Below are positions 1-5,072 of a stretch of DNA of 6,352 bases, one piece after another (position 1 is the first letter of the stretch; every line of letters begins with the position of its first letter). Below the pieces are notes generated by a model. The model saw only the letters and a program-made list of their open reading frames with translations. It was not told where the DNA came from and searched no databases. The position numbers and the translations under genes were made by a program. The DNA is taken from positions 1 through 6,352 of the forward strand of contig JASHYW010000535.1 of the NCBI GenBank assembly GCA_030042885.1, given 5' to 3'. Source of the stretch: Streptosporangiaceae bacterium. GTDB taxonomy: Bacteria; Actinomycetota; Actinomycetes; Streptosporangiales; Streptosporangiaceae.

Positions 1-66
1 GTCGAGCCCGGCGGCGCTCACGGCCTCGCGGACGAGCTCGAGGCGGCTGGCAGGATACAGGTCCAC
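1..66 (-). CDS. 5' end of a gene, possibly Xaa-Pro (aminopeptidase P-like) peptidase, partial
   Basis: About 22 codons of a minus-strand reading frame begin just after the exonuclease stop codon and run off the left edge. The favoured start is GTG at 64-66, because an AGGG lies 8 nt upstream of it; GTG at 73-75, in the same frame, is the alternative. The readable product begins (M)DLYPASRLELVREAVSAAG. The RL-x-x-(V/L)RxAxxxAGLD pattern resembles the first helix of creatinase/aminopeptidase P N-terminal domains. From memory, a pepE-type peptidase gene lies beside the 5'-3' exonuclease gene in Mycobacterium tuberculosis. Both points are suggestive only: the catalytic metal-binding domain would lie outside the window. 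The 10-nt gap to the exonuclease implies cotranscription. The reading frame is fairly sure; the identity is a guess. Confidence 0.45.
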   Translation of the reverse strand, partial: MDLYPASRLELVREAVSAAGLD

Positions 67-76
67 GGACTCCACC

Positions 77-985
77 CTAGAGCTGCGTCACGGCGCTGAG
101 GAACCGGCCCAGGGACGAGCCCAGCCCCCACCGCTCGCCGAGTTCCTTCAGGCGGTCGGCATCTGGCGGCACGGCGGGCAGTCGTCCCTCCACCGGGGGC
201 AGCGGGGCGTCGTCGGCCACCCGGACGACCGACATGGCGATGTCCAGGTAGCCGCGGGCCTTCTCGAGCTTCTCCCGGCTGCCGCGGGGGAACCCGCCGT
301 GCCCGGCGTCCAGCGCGGCGATGATGCCATCGACGCTGCCGAACGTGCGGATCAGCGCGGCCGCGGTCTTCTCCCCCACTCCCGGCACGCCGGGCAGCCC
401 GTCACTCGGGTCGCCCCGCAGCGCCGCGAAGTCGGCGTAGGCGCGCCCCGGGATGCCGTACTTGGCACTCACCGCGGCCTCGTCGATCACGTCCATGTTC
501 AGCAGGCCCCGCTGCGTGTAGATGACGCGGATGCCCCTGGCGTCGTCGACCAGCTGGAACAGGTCCCGGTCCCCGGTCACCACGTCGACCGGGTCCTGCG
601 AACGCGCGGCCAGGGTGCCGATGACATCGTCAGCCTCGAAGCCCGGCTGGCCCGCGACGGCCAGCCCGGCCGCATGCAGCACCTCCTCGATCAGCGGAAC
701 CTGCGCGGCCAGCGCCGGCGGCGTCTCTTCCGATGTGCCGTCGGCAGCCAGGCGGTGCGCCTTGTATGACGGGACGGCCGCGACGCGGAAGGCCGGCCGC
801 CAGTCCGCGTCCCAGCACGCGACCAGTCGCGCGGGCTGCCTGGCCCGGACCAGCCGGGTGATCATGTCGAGCAGGCCGCGCACCGCGTTCACTGGCGTGC
901 CGTCCGGCGCGCGGACCGTGTCCGGCACGCCGAAGAACGCCCTGAAGTACAGCGACGCGGTATCAAGCAGCATGAGGGAGCCCAC
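77..985 (-). CDS. 5'-3' exonuclease, FEN/PIN-like, stand-alone (related to the N-terminal domain of DNA polymerase I)
   Basis: This 302-residue protein is a structure-specific 5' nuclease expected to remove RNA primers or flaps during DNA replication and repair, using two metal ions held by an acidic cluster. The family motifs appear in order: LLDTASLYFRAFFG near the N-terminus (Asp8), WDAD (Asp59, Asp61), the YKAHR arch segment (74-78), FEADD (Glu117, Asp119, Asp120), TGDRD (Asp139, Asp141), and GDPSDGLPGVPGVGEKTA (191-208), which holds the last metal-binding aspartates and the start of the helix-three-turn-helix DNA-binding motif. No polymerase domain follows, and the length matches the free-standing actinobacterial form. 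The start is GTG at 983-985, with AGGA 7 nt upstream and an in-frame TGA just before it; an in-frame ATG four codons later is a weaker alternative. A small ORF ends 26 nt upstream and another gene starts about 10 nt downstream, so it probably lies in an operon. Confidence 0.95.
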   Translation of the reverse strand: MGSLMLLDTASLYFRAFFGVPDTVRAPDGTPVNAVRGLLDMITRLVRARQPARLVACWDADWRPAFRVAAVPSYKAHRLAADGTSEETPPALAAQVPLIEEVLHAAGLAVAGQPGFEADDVIGTLAARSQDPVDVVTGDRDLFQLVDDARGIRVIYTQRGLLNMDVIDEAAVSAKYGIPGRAYADFAALRGDPSDGLPGVPGVGEKTAAALIRTFGSVDGIIAALDAGHGGFPRGSREKLEKARGYLDIAMSVVRVADDAPLPPVEGRLPAVPPDADRLKELGERWGLGSSLGRFLSAVTQL

Positions 986-1011
986 CGGGCCATCCTGTCA
1001 TGCTGCCCTGG

Positions 1012-1113
1012 TCAGGTGAGAACGATCATGCCGTCCACGATCTCGATCTGTTTCTTCGGCAGCGGCGTGGAGGCCGGGCCGGTGACCACGGCGCCGCCGG
1101 GTTGTGTGTTCAC
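1012..1113 (-). CDS. Probable small protein of 33 residues, unknown function
   Basis: I do not recognise this product. The ORF starts with GTG at 1111-1113 and stops with TGA at 1012-1014. GAAGGG lies 6 nt before the start, a good ribosome binding site. By hand count the codons have G or C in about 64%, 45% and 88% of first, second and third positions, which is the pattern of true genes in high-GC actinomycetes. The in-frame codons just upstream of the GTG lose this bias, which supports the start. The product has a Pro/Gly/Thr-rich N-terminal half (MNTQPGGAVVTGPASTPLP) followed by KKQIEIVDGMIVLT, which could form two short strands. It has no cysteine, signal peptide or membrane segment. It ends 26 nt before the exonuclease start on the same strand, so it could be a leader peptide, a translational coupler or an independent small protein. 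Confidence 0.55.
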   Translation of the reverse strand: MNTQPGGAVVTGPASTPLPKKQIEIVDGMIVLT

Positions 1114-1132
1114 GACCTTCCCTTCGTCTGTC

Positions 1133-1161
1133 CGTACAGATCCCGCCACCTCATGTGTAAA
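1133..1161 (-). promoter_or_regulatory. Weak promoter candidate for the small ORF and exonuclease
   Basis: On the minus strand TTTACA (1156-1161; five of six matches to the -35 consensus) is followed after 17 nt by TGTACG (1133-1138), a poor -10 match. Initiation would fall near 1126, just ahead of the GAAGGG ribosome binding site of the 33-residue ORF. An inverted repeat TCTGT-4 nt-ACAGA (1127-1140) overlaps the -10 position and could be an operator. The spacing is good but the -10 is weak, so this is tentative. Confidence 0.25.
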
Positions 1162-1163
1162 GG

Positions 1164-1200
1164 GACCGCGGCCCCGCTCGCGCGCTGACCGTGGCCCCGC
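1164..1200. repeat. Intergenic direct repeat of 14 bp, two copies
   Basis: GACCGCGGCCCCGC (1164-1177) recurs as GACCGTGGCCCCGC (1187-1200), with one mismatch and a 23-bp period, about two helical turns. The first copy also lies in a near-palindrome, GGGACCGCGGCCCC (1162-1175), broken by a single mispaired position. The repeats sit in the 162-nt spacer 1114-1275, upstream of the small ORF and its promoter candidate, where an activator or repressor site would be expected. Otherwise the spacer shows only a weak 5-bp hairpin (AAGGG/CCCTT, 1270-1286) over the DUF6457 stop codon. Chance similarity in GC-rich DNA cannot be excluded. Confidence 0.35.
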
Positions 1201-1275
1201 AAGAGTCCGGTAATGCTTGATCTTCTTCGCTGGTGCGCTCCGCTTGGCTCATCTCTGGCTTCTCGGCGTAAGGGT

Positions 1276-1548
1276 CTATGCCCCTTCTTGCTCACCGGCC
1301 GGTCCGGTGCTCTCGGCCCAGGCCGCGGCCAGCGCCCGGACTCGTGCCGAGGCGTCCGGCAGCGTCAGGCCACGGCCCACGGCCGCCCCCAGCAGGTAGG
1401 CGGTGAGCGGGGCGGCCGGCCGGTCCACCGCGTGGGCCACGTCGCGCGCGAGGTCCAGCACGGTCTTGCTGTCCGCGGTGCCCAGCGGCCCCGGGCCGAG
1501 CCCGAGACCGGCGCGGACCGCGGCGGTCCACTCCTCGAGGGTGCTCAT
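1276..1548 (-). CDS. DUF6457 domain protein (molybdenum-cofactor-associated small protein)
   Basis: This 90-residue protein consists essentially of one DUF6457 domain: an N-terminal LEEWTAAV helix (4-11), the segment VLDLARDVAHAVDRPAAPLT (30-49), then AYLLGAAVGRG (50-60) and a final Ala-rich helix. From memory, this actinobacterial domain is found next to, or fused to, MobA-like nucleotidyltransferases, which suggests a role in molybdenum cofactor handling; its biochemical function is not established. It is probably cytoplasmic, with no signal or membrane segment. The start is ATG at 1546-1548 and matches the usual N-terminus of the family. The GGGGAG ribosome binding site sits unusually close, about 2 nt from the ATG. 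The gene lies 24 nt downstream of the SDR stop codon and is probably cotranscribed with it. The domain call is firm; the link to molybdenum cofactor is inferred from family context. Confidence 0.85.
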   Translation of the reverse strand: MSTLEEWTAAVRAGLGLGPGPLGTADSKTVLDLARDVAHAVDRPAAPLTAYLLGAAVGRGLTLPDASARVRALAAAWAESTGPAGEQEGA

Positions 1549-1572
1549 GGCTCCCCAGCCTAAAAGTCTGGG

Positions 1573-2316
1573 TCAGGGCAGCAAGCCGCCGTCGGCGCGC
1601 AGGACCTGGCCGGTGATCCAGCCGGAGTCCGGGCCAGCCAGGAACGCCACCACGCTGGCGATGTCCTCGGGCTGGCCGAGCCGCTTCAGCGCCGTCTGCG
1701 CCACCAGATCCTCGAACGTCTGGCCCGGATTCGCGCTGCGCAGCAACCCGGTGTCGGTGGCGCCGGGCGAGACCGCGTTGACGGTGATGCCGCGTCCGCC
1801 GAACTCCAGCGCCGCCACCGCACTGAAGTGCTCGAGCGCGCCCTTGGCGGCGGTGTACAGCGCGCCGCCGGGCGGATGGATGCGGGTGTTGAGCGTGGAA
1901 AGGCAGATGATCCGGCCGCCGTCGCGCAGCGCCCGGCCCGCGTACTGGATGACGAAGAACGGGCCGCGCGCGTTGACCGCCATGAACCGGTCGTAGTGGT
2001 CCTCGGTGACGTCCGCGATCGGGACCGGCAGGCCCGAGGCTGCGTTGCAGACCACGATGTCCAGGCCAGCGAGCCGCTCTTCCGCCTCGGCGAACAGCCG
2101 CCGCAGGTCACCCAGGCTGCCCTGGTTGGCGCGGACTGCGAACGCCCGGCCTCCGGCCTCGGTGACGTCGCTGACCACGCGGTCCGCGGCTTCGGCGTCC
2201 TGGATGAAGCTGAACACCACGCTGGCGCCGTCAGCGGCCAGCCGCTTGACAATCGCCCGGCCTATCCCTCGCGACCCACCGGTCACGAGCGCCCCTTTTC
2301 CCTCCAGCGTACCCAT
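1573..2316 (-). CDS. Short-chain dehydrogenase/reductase (SDR), FabG-like
   Basis: This 247-residue classical SDR is a cytoplasmic NAD(P)H-dependent oxidoreductase of unknown substrate. It has the Rossmann cofactor motif TGGSRGIG (12-19), the NAAS variant of the NNAG motif (91-94), and a complete catalytic tetrad: Asn115 (in AVNARG), Ser140, Tyr154 and Lys158 (YTAAK). It also has the SPGATDT segment (183-189) and a C-terminal GQVLRADGGL typical of FabG-type enzymes. Arg16 after the glycines is compatible with NADPH. The start is ATG at 2314-2316, with GGAGG 4 nt upstream. The frame stays open further upstream, to 2532, but that extension lacks family similarity and would run antisense through the CDF gene, so I excluded it. 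It heads a two-gene unit with DUF6457 and is divergent from the CDF gene. FabG-like names are often applied loosely; a role in fatty acid synthesis is not implied. Confidence 0.92.
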   Translation of the reverse strand: MGTLEGKGALVTGGSRGIGRAIVKRLAADGASVVFSFIQDAEAADRVVSDVTEAGGRAFAVRANQGSLGDLRRLFAEAEERLAGLDIVVCNAASGLPVPIADVTEDHYDRFMAVNARGPFFVIQYAGRALRDGGRIICLSTLNTRIHPPGGALYTAAKGALEHFSAVAALEFGGRGITVNAVSPGATDTGLLRSANPGQTFEDLVAQTALKRLGQPEDIASVVAFLAGPDSGWITGQVLRADGGLLP

Positions 2317-2360
2317 GGCGCCTCCGCCCGATCCGCAGCCATACCAGTCCTTGATCAGTG

Positions 2361-2376
2361 AAGATACTGTCAGATC
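2361..2376. promoter_or_regulatory. Overlapping divergent -10 elements in the SDR/CDF spacer
   Basis: The 60-nt spacer 2317-2376 must serve both divergent genes. On the plus strand TACTGT (2365-2370) fits the TAnnnT -10 pattern and lies exactly 6 nt before the GTG of the CDF gene, so transcription could begin at the start codon itself. On the minus strand TATCTT (2366-2361) fits the same pattern and would give the SDR an untranslated leader of roughly 38 nt that includes its GGAGG. The two hexamers share the TA at 2365-2366. Neither has a recognisable -35. A GTCA-5 nt-TGAC inverted repeat (2369-2381) overlaps the CDF start. Confidence 0.4.
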
Positions 2377-3390
2377 GTGACGGGAACTGGCCCCCACGCG
2401 CACGGCCCGGGGCCCGGTGCGGATGCGAGGTGGCTGTCCGGCGCGCTCGCGCTGATCCTGGCCTTCATGACCGGGGAGGTGGCGGCCGGGCTGGCCGCGC
2501 ACTCGCTCGCGCTGATCTCCGACGCCGCGCACATGCTGACCGATGCCGCGGCCATCGCGCTGGTGCTGATCACTGCCCGGCTGGGTGACCGGCCCCCGGC
2601 CGACGGGTACACCTACGGGCTCAAGCGCGCCGAGATCCTGTCCGCGCAGGCCAACGGCATCACCCTGGTCCTGCTCGCGGCCTGGCTCGGCTACTCAGCC
2701 ATCTGGCGCCTGGTGACGCCGCCGGCCGTGGCCGGAGCGACGGTGCTCGCCGTCGCCCTGATCGGCGTGGCCGTGAACCTCGTCGCGACCCTGCTGATAG
2801 CCCGGGCCGGACGTCCCGCCCACGCCGCACGCCACAAGCCGATGAGCCTCAACCTGGCCGGGGCGTTCCGGCATATTGTCACGGACCTGTACGCGTTCGC
2901 CGCGACGGCGGTGGCGGGGCTGATCATCATACTTACCGGGTTCGGCCGGGCCGACGCGATCGCCACGCTGGTCGTGGTGGTGCTGATGCTGCACGCTGGT
3001 TACGGCCTGATCAAAGACTCTGGGCGGATCTTCCTCGAGGCCGCGCCTGCCGACCTGTCACCCGCGGCCGTCGGTGCGGCCATGGCGGCCCGCCCGAACG
3101 TCAGCGAGGTCCATGACCTGCATATCTGGGAGATCACCTCTGGCCTGCCGGCCGCCTCGGCGCACGTGCTGGTCGTGCCGGGCGCGGACTGCCACGAGGT
3201 GCGCGGTGATCTGGAGATGTTCCTGAGCGGCGCGTACGGCATCACCCACGCCACCCTCCAGGTCGACCACTCCTCACCGCGGACCGGTCACGTGAACGGC
3301 GTGAGCACCGACGTCCCCGGCGTCCCGGTCCGTGAACCGCACTGCGACGACGCGCACGGCCCGGCGTACCGTCCCGCCGACAGCGCTTAG
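2377..3390 (+). CDS. Cation diffusion facilitator (CDF) metal exporter, CzcD/ZitB-like
   Basis: This 337-residue inner-membrane protein should export zinc or a similar divalent metal in exchange for protons. About six hydrophobic segments span 20-215. The metal site is formed by SDAAHMLTD in the second segment (Asp49, His52, Asp56) and HIVTD in the fifth (His166, Asp170); the paired HxxxD motifs suit zinc-type CDFs. The cytoplasmic domain (about 222-300) carries the family's VHDLHIWEI segment (245-253). Ordinary CDFs of this kind are nearly 300 residues; here a polar tail with EPHCDDAH (320-327) adds potential metal ligands, as does the HAHG at residues 7-10. The start is GTG at 2377-2379. 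There is no good ribosome binding site, and a -10-like hexamer ends 6 nt upstream, so a leaderless mRNA is likely. It is divergent from the SDR and followed by a hairpin. Family assignment is firm; the exact metal is inferred. Confidence 0.93.
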   Translation: MTGTGPHAHGPGPGADARWLSGALALILAFMTGEVAAGLAAHSLALISDAAHMLTDAAAIALVLITARLGDRPPADGYTYGLKRAEILSAQANGITLVLLAAWLGYSAIWRLVTPPAVAGATVLAVALIGVAVNLVATLLIARAGRPAHAARHKPMSLNLAGAFRHIVTDLYAFAATAVAGLIIILTGFGRADAIATLVVVVLMLHAGYGLIKDSGRIFLEAAPADLSPAAVGAAMAARPNVSEVHDLHIWEITSGLPAASAHVLVVPGADCHEVRGDLEMFLSGAYGITHATLQVDHSSPRTGHVNGVSTDVPGVPVREPHCDDAHGPAYRPADSA

Positions 3391-3392
3391 CC

Positions 3393-3428
3393 GAGTCTTA
3401 GGTCCGGCCGGGACAGGACCGAGGACTC
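3393..3428 (+). terminator. Hairpin immediately after the CDF stop codon, likely terminator
   Basis: GAGTCTT (3393-3399) pairs with AGGACTC (3422-3428), including one G-T wobble. After a single A/G mismatch, GGTCC (3401-3405) pairs with GGACC (3416-3420). The loop is 10 nt. The stem begins 2 nt after the CDF stop codon. It is not followed by a T tract, which is common for terminators in high-GC actinomycetes. Confidence 0.55.
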
Positions 3429-3442
3429 TCGCCCGGTCCGCG

Positions 3443-3452
3443 CCCGATCGGG
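3443..3452. promoter_or_regulatory. Perfect 10-bp palindrome, possible operator
   Basis: CCCGATCGGG is a perfect palindrome in the 130-nt spacer between the CDF and dehydrogenase genes, about 70 nt before the dehydrogenase start. Its size and position would suit a dimeric repressor such as a TetR-family regulator of acyl-CoA metabolism, but no regulator gene is in the window. Such palindromes also arise by chance in GC-rich DNA. Confidence 0.25.
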
Positions 3453-3470
3453 TGTGCTGGAAGCCGCAGG

Positions 3471-3496
3471 CTCGCCGGGCACGCTGGCCCGGCGAG
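3471..3496 (+). promoter_or_regulatory. Strong hairpin just upstream of the dehydrogenase ribosome binding site
   Basis: CTCGCCGGGC (3471-3480) and GCCCGGCGAG (3487-3496) form a perfect 10-bp stem with the 6-nt loop ACGCTG. The stem ends 10 nt before the GGAGG ribosome binding site (3507-3511) and 24 nt before the ATG. It could be a second terminator for read-through from the CDF gene or a structured 5' leader of the dehydrogenase mRNA. I could not match it to a known riboswitch class. Confidence 0.5.
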
Positions 3497-3520
3497 AATC
3501 GGCTACGGAGGTGCGGCGAC

Positions 3521-5050
3521 ATGACCAGCGACGCGAAGCAGCCTGCCGACATCGGCGAGGTGGCAGTGATCGGGCTCGGCCTGATGGGCGCGGGTATCGC
3601 TGAGCTGATGGCCCGGAGCGGCCGCCGGGTAGCCGCGATCGAGATCGACCAGACGTTCCTGGACCAGGGCATCGCCCGGCTGCGCGGTTCGCTGGACAAG
3701 GCAGTCGCCCGGGGCAAGCTCACCGAGATCGAACGCGGAGACATACTCGCCCGGATCCGGCCCACGGACGACATCACGGCCGGAGTTTCCGACGCCGACC
3801 TGGTGATCGAGGCCATACCAGAGCGCATGGACCTCAAGAAGGCCCTGTTCGAGCGGCTGGACGCGGCCTGCCGGGGCGATGCGATCCTGGCCACCAACAC
3901 CTCTTCTCTCTCGGTCACCGAGATCGCGGGCGGCACGAAGTACCCGGACCGCGTCGCGGGCATGCACTTTTTCAATCCCGCTCCGGTGATGAAGCTGGTC
4001 GAGGTGGTCTCCACGGTGATCACCTCGCCGGACACCACGCAGACGCTGACCCTGCTGGCCCGTGACCTGGGCAAGACTCCCGTCCAGGCCAGCGACCGGG
4101 CCGGGTTCATCGTCAACGCGCTGCTGGTGCCCTACCTCAACCACGCGGTGCAGCTGCTGGAAACGGCTCAGGCCACCCGCGAGGACATTGACACGGCCGC
4201 CACCGTGGGGCTCGGCCTGCCCATGGGGCCGCTGACCCTGCTCGACCTGATCGGCCTGGACACAGCCCTGGCCGTCCTCGAGGTGCTGCATGCCGAGTTC
4301 GGTGGCACCCGGTACGCGCCTGCGTCGCTGCTGCGCAAGCTGTGCGACGCCAGGCTGTTCGGCCGCAAGAGCGGCCGCGGGTTCTACGACTACCGGCACG
4401 GCGCCCCCGCGGCAGGCAACGGGGACCACAAGCTGGTCGCGCTGCCCGTCGCGGTCGCGGTGATCAGGGACTCCGGCGGCTCGCTGGACGAGCTGGCCAG
4501 CAGGATCGCCGCGGCCGGCATCAAGGTCGAGCCGCAGCCCTCGGCCGAGACCGGCCTGGTCATCGTCGCTGCGCAGCCAGGACACCGGGTCCTGGATGCG
4601 GCTCTGAGCGCAGGTCACCCGGCCGATGTGGTCGGCGTCCACCTGATCGGGGATAGCGGCGGCACGCCCAGGCTCGCTGAGCTGGTGCCGACGGACATCG
4701 CCGCCGCTCGCACGGCTCCCAGAGCGGCCGGGCTCGCCGCCGCGATCGGCCTGAGGGCCGTCACCTCGCGGGACCGGCCGGGCTTCCTGGTCGAGGCTCT
4801 TGCCTACCCGCAGTTCAACGACGCGGTCCGGATGTTCCAGGACGGGTACGCCAGTCCTGCCGACATCGATACCGCGATGATGCTCGGCTGCGGCTACCCG
4901 TGCGGGCCGTTGCAGATGCTCGATGACGCCGGGGCGGCGCGCGTGGTCAGCGTCCTGGAGGCGATGCACGCTGCGACCGGCGACCCGGCGTTTACCCCGG
5001 TGCCCATGCTGGCCGAGTACGCTACCGCCGGTACCCGGTTCCGCGGCTGA
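3521..5050 (+). CDS. 3-hydroxyacyl-CoA dehydrogenase with a second, degenerate copy of the enzyme fold (PaaH/PaaC-like)
   Basis: This 509-residue protein should oxidise 3-hydroxyacyl-CoA to 3-oxoacyl-CoA with NAD+, in beta-oxidation or an aromatic (phenylacetate-type) pathway. The first half (1-292) is a complete enzyme: the NAD motif GLGLMGAG (18-25), Asp43 at the end of the second strand, and catalytic Ser128 (NTSS), His149 (MHFFNPAP), Glu161 and Asn199. The second half (about 305-509) repeats the plan. It keeps a recognisable C-terminal helical domain (PGFLVEALAYPQFNDAV, CGYPCGPLQMLD) and His374/Glu387 equivalents, but its Rossmann part lacks GxGxxG and Glu425 replaces the catalytic Asn. 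The start is ATG at 3521, with GGAGG 9 nt upstream; the open frame before it (from 3332) overlaps the CDF gene and shows no homology. The substrate cannot be read from sequence, since no pathway genes are adjacent. The stop lies 15 nt from the convergent mobA stop. Confidence 0.93.
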   Translation: MTSDAKQPADIGEVAVIGLGLMGAGIAELMARSGRRVAAIEIDQTFLDQGIARLRGSLDKAVARGKLTEIERGDILARIRPTDDITAGVSDADLVIEAIPERMDLKKALFERLDAACRGDAILATNTSSLSVTEIAGGTKYPDRVAGMHFFNPAPVMKLVEVVSTVITSPDTTQTLTLLARDLGKTPVQASDRAGFIVNALLVPYLNHAVQLLETAQATREDIDTAATVGLGLPMGPLTLLDLIGLDTALAVLEVLHAEFGGTRYAPASLLRKLCDARLFGRKSGRGFYDYRHGAPAAGNGDHKLVALPVAVAVIRDSGGSLDELASRIAAAGIKVEPQPSAETGLVIVAAQPGHRVLDAALSAGHPADVVGVHLIGDSGGTPRLAELVPTDIAAARTAPRAAGLAAAIGLRAVTSRDRPGFLVEALAYPQFNDAVRMFQDGYASPADIDTAMMLGCGYPCGPLQMLDDAGAARVVSVLEAMHAATGDPAFTPVPMLAEYATAGTRFRG

Positions 5051-5072
5051 GCCAGGCGTTATCCGTCAGCCG
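5044..5072. terminator. Stem shared by two convergent stop codons, possible bidirectional terminator
   Basis: CGGCTGA (5044-5050) and TCAGCCG (5066-5072) are perfect reverse complements separated by a 15-nt loop. The TGA of the dehydrogenase lies at the end of the left arm, and the mobA stop (TGA on the minus strand) lies in the right arm, so each transcript would carry its own stop codon in the stem. There is no T tract on either side, and the 7-bp stem with its long loop is only moderately stable. Confidence 0.4.

Noticed and set aside
1213..1563. Plus-strand open frames from about 1213, including one with a hydrophobic N-terminus from 1217
   Set aside because: They lie mostly antisense to DUF6457, and the hydrophobic start (TTG) leads into Ala/Arg-rich shadow sequence; no convincing family or start.
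1828..2361. 177-residue plus-strand open frame antisense to the SDR
   Set aside because: It is a compositional shadow of a well-supported SDR gene.
2317..2532. 72-residue N-terminal extension of the SDR in the same open frame
   Set aside because: It is Arg/Gly/Gln-rich, has no family counterpart, and would run antisense through the CDF gene; the ATG at 2316 has a good GGAGG and fits the usual SDR N-terminus.
3332..3520. 63-residue N-terminal extension of the 3-hydroxyacyl-CoA dehydrogenase
   Set aside because: It overlaps the end of the CDF gene in another frame and crosses both hairpins; the ATG at 3521 has GGAGG and leads straight into the Rossmann fold.
3391..3520. Riboswitch (cobalamin, TPP, glycine or SAH type) in the dehydrogenase leader
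   Set aside because: I compared the hairpins with consensus cores I remember and found no match; only generic stem-loops are supported.
3274..4116. 280-residue minus-strand open frame, Ser/Arg-rich
   Set aside because: It is a shadow lying across the CDF end, the spacer and the dehydrogenase start, with no motif or ribosome binding site support.
3503..4969. 488-residue open frame antisense to the dehydrogenase
   Set aside because: It is low-complexity, rich in Arg, Asp, His and Gln, without recognisable motifs; long antisense frames are expected opposite genes with high GC at third positions.
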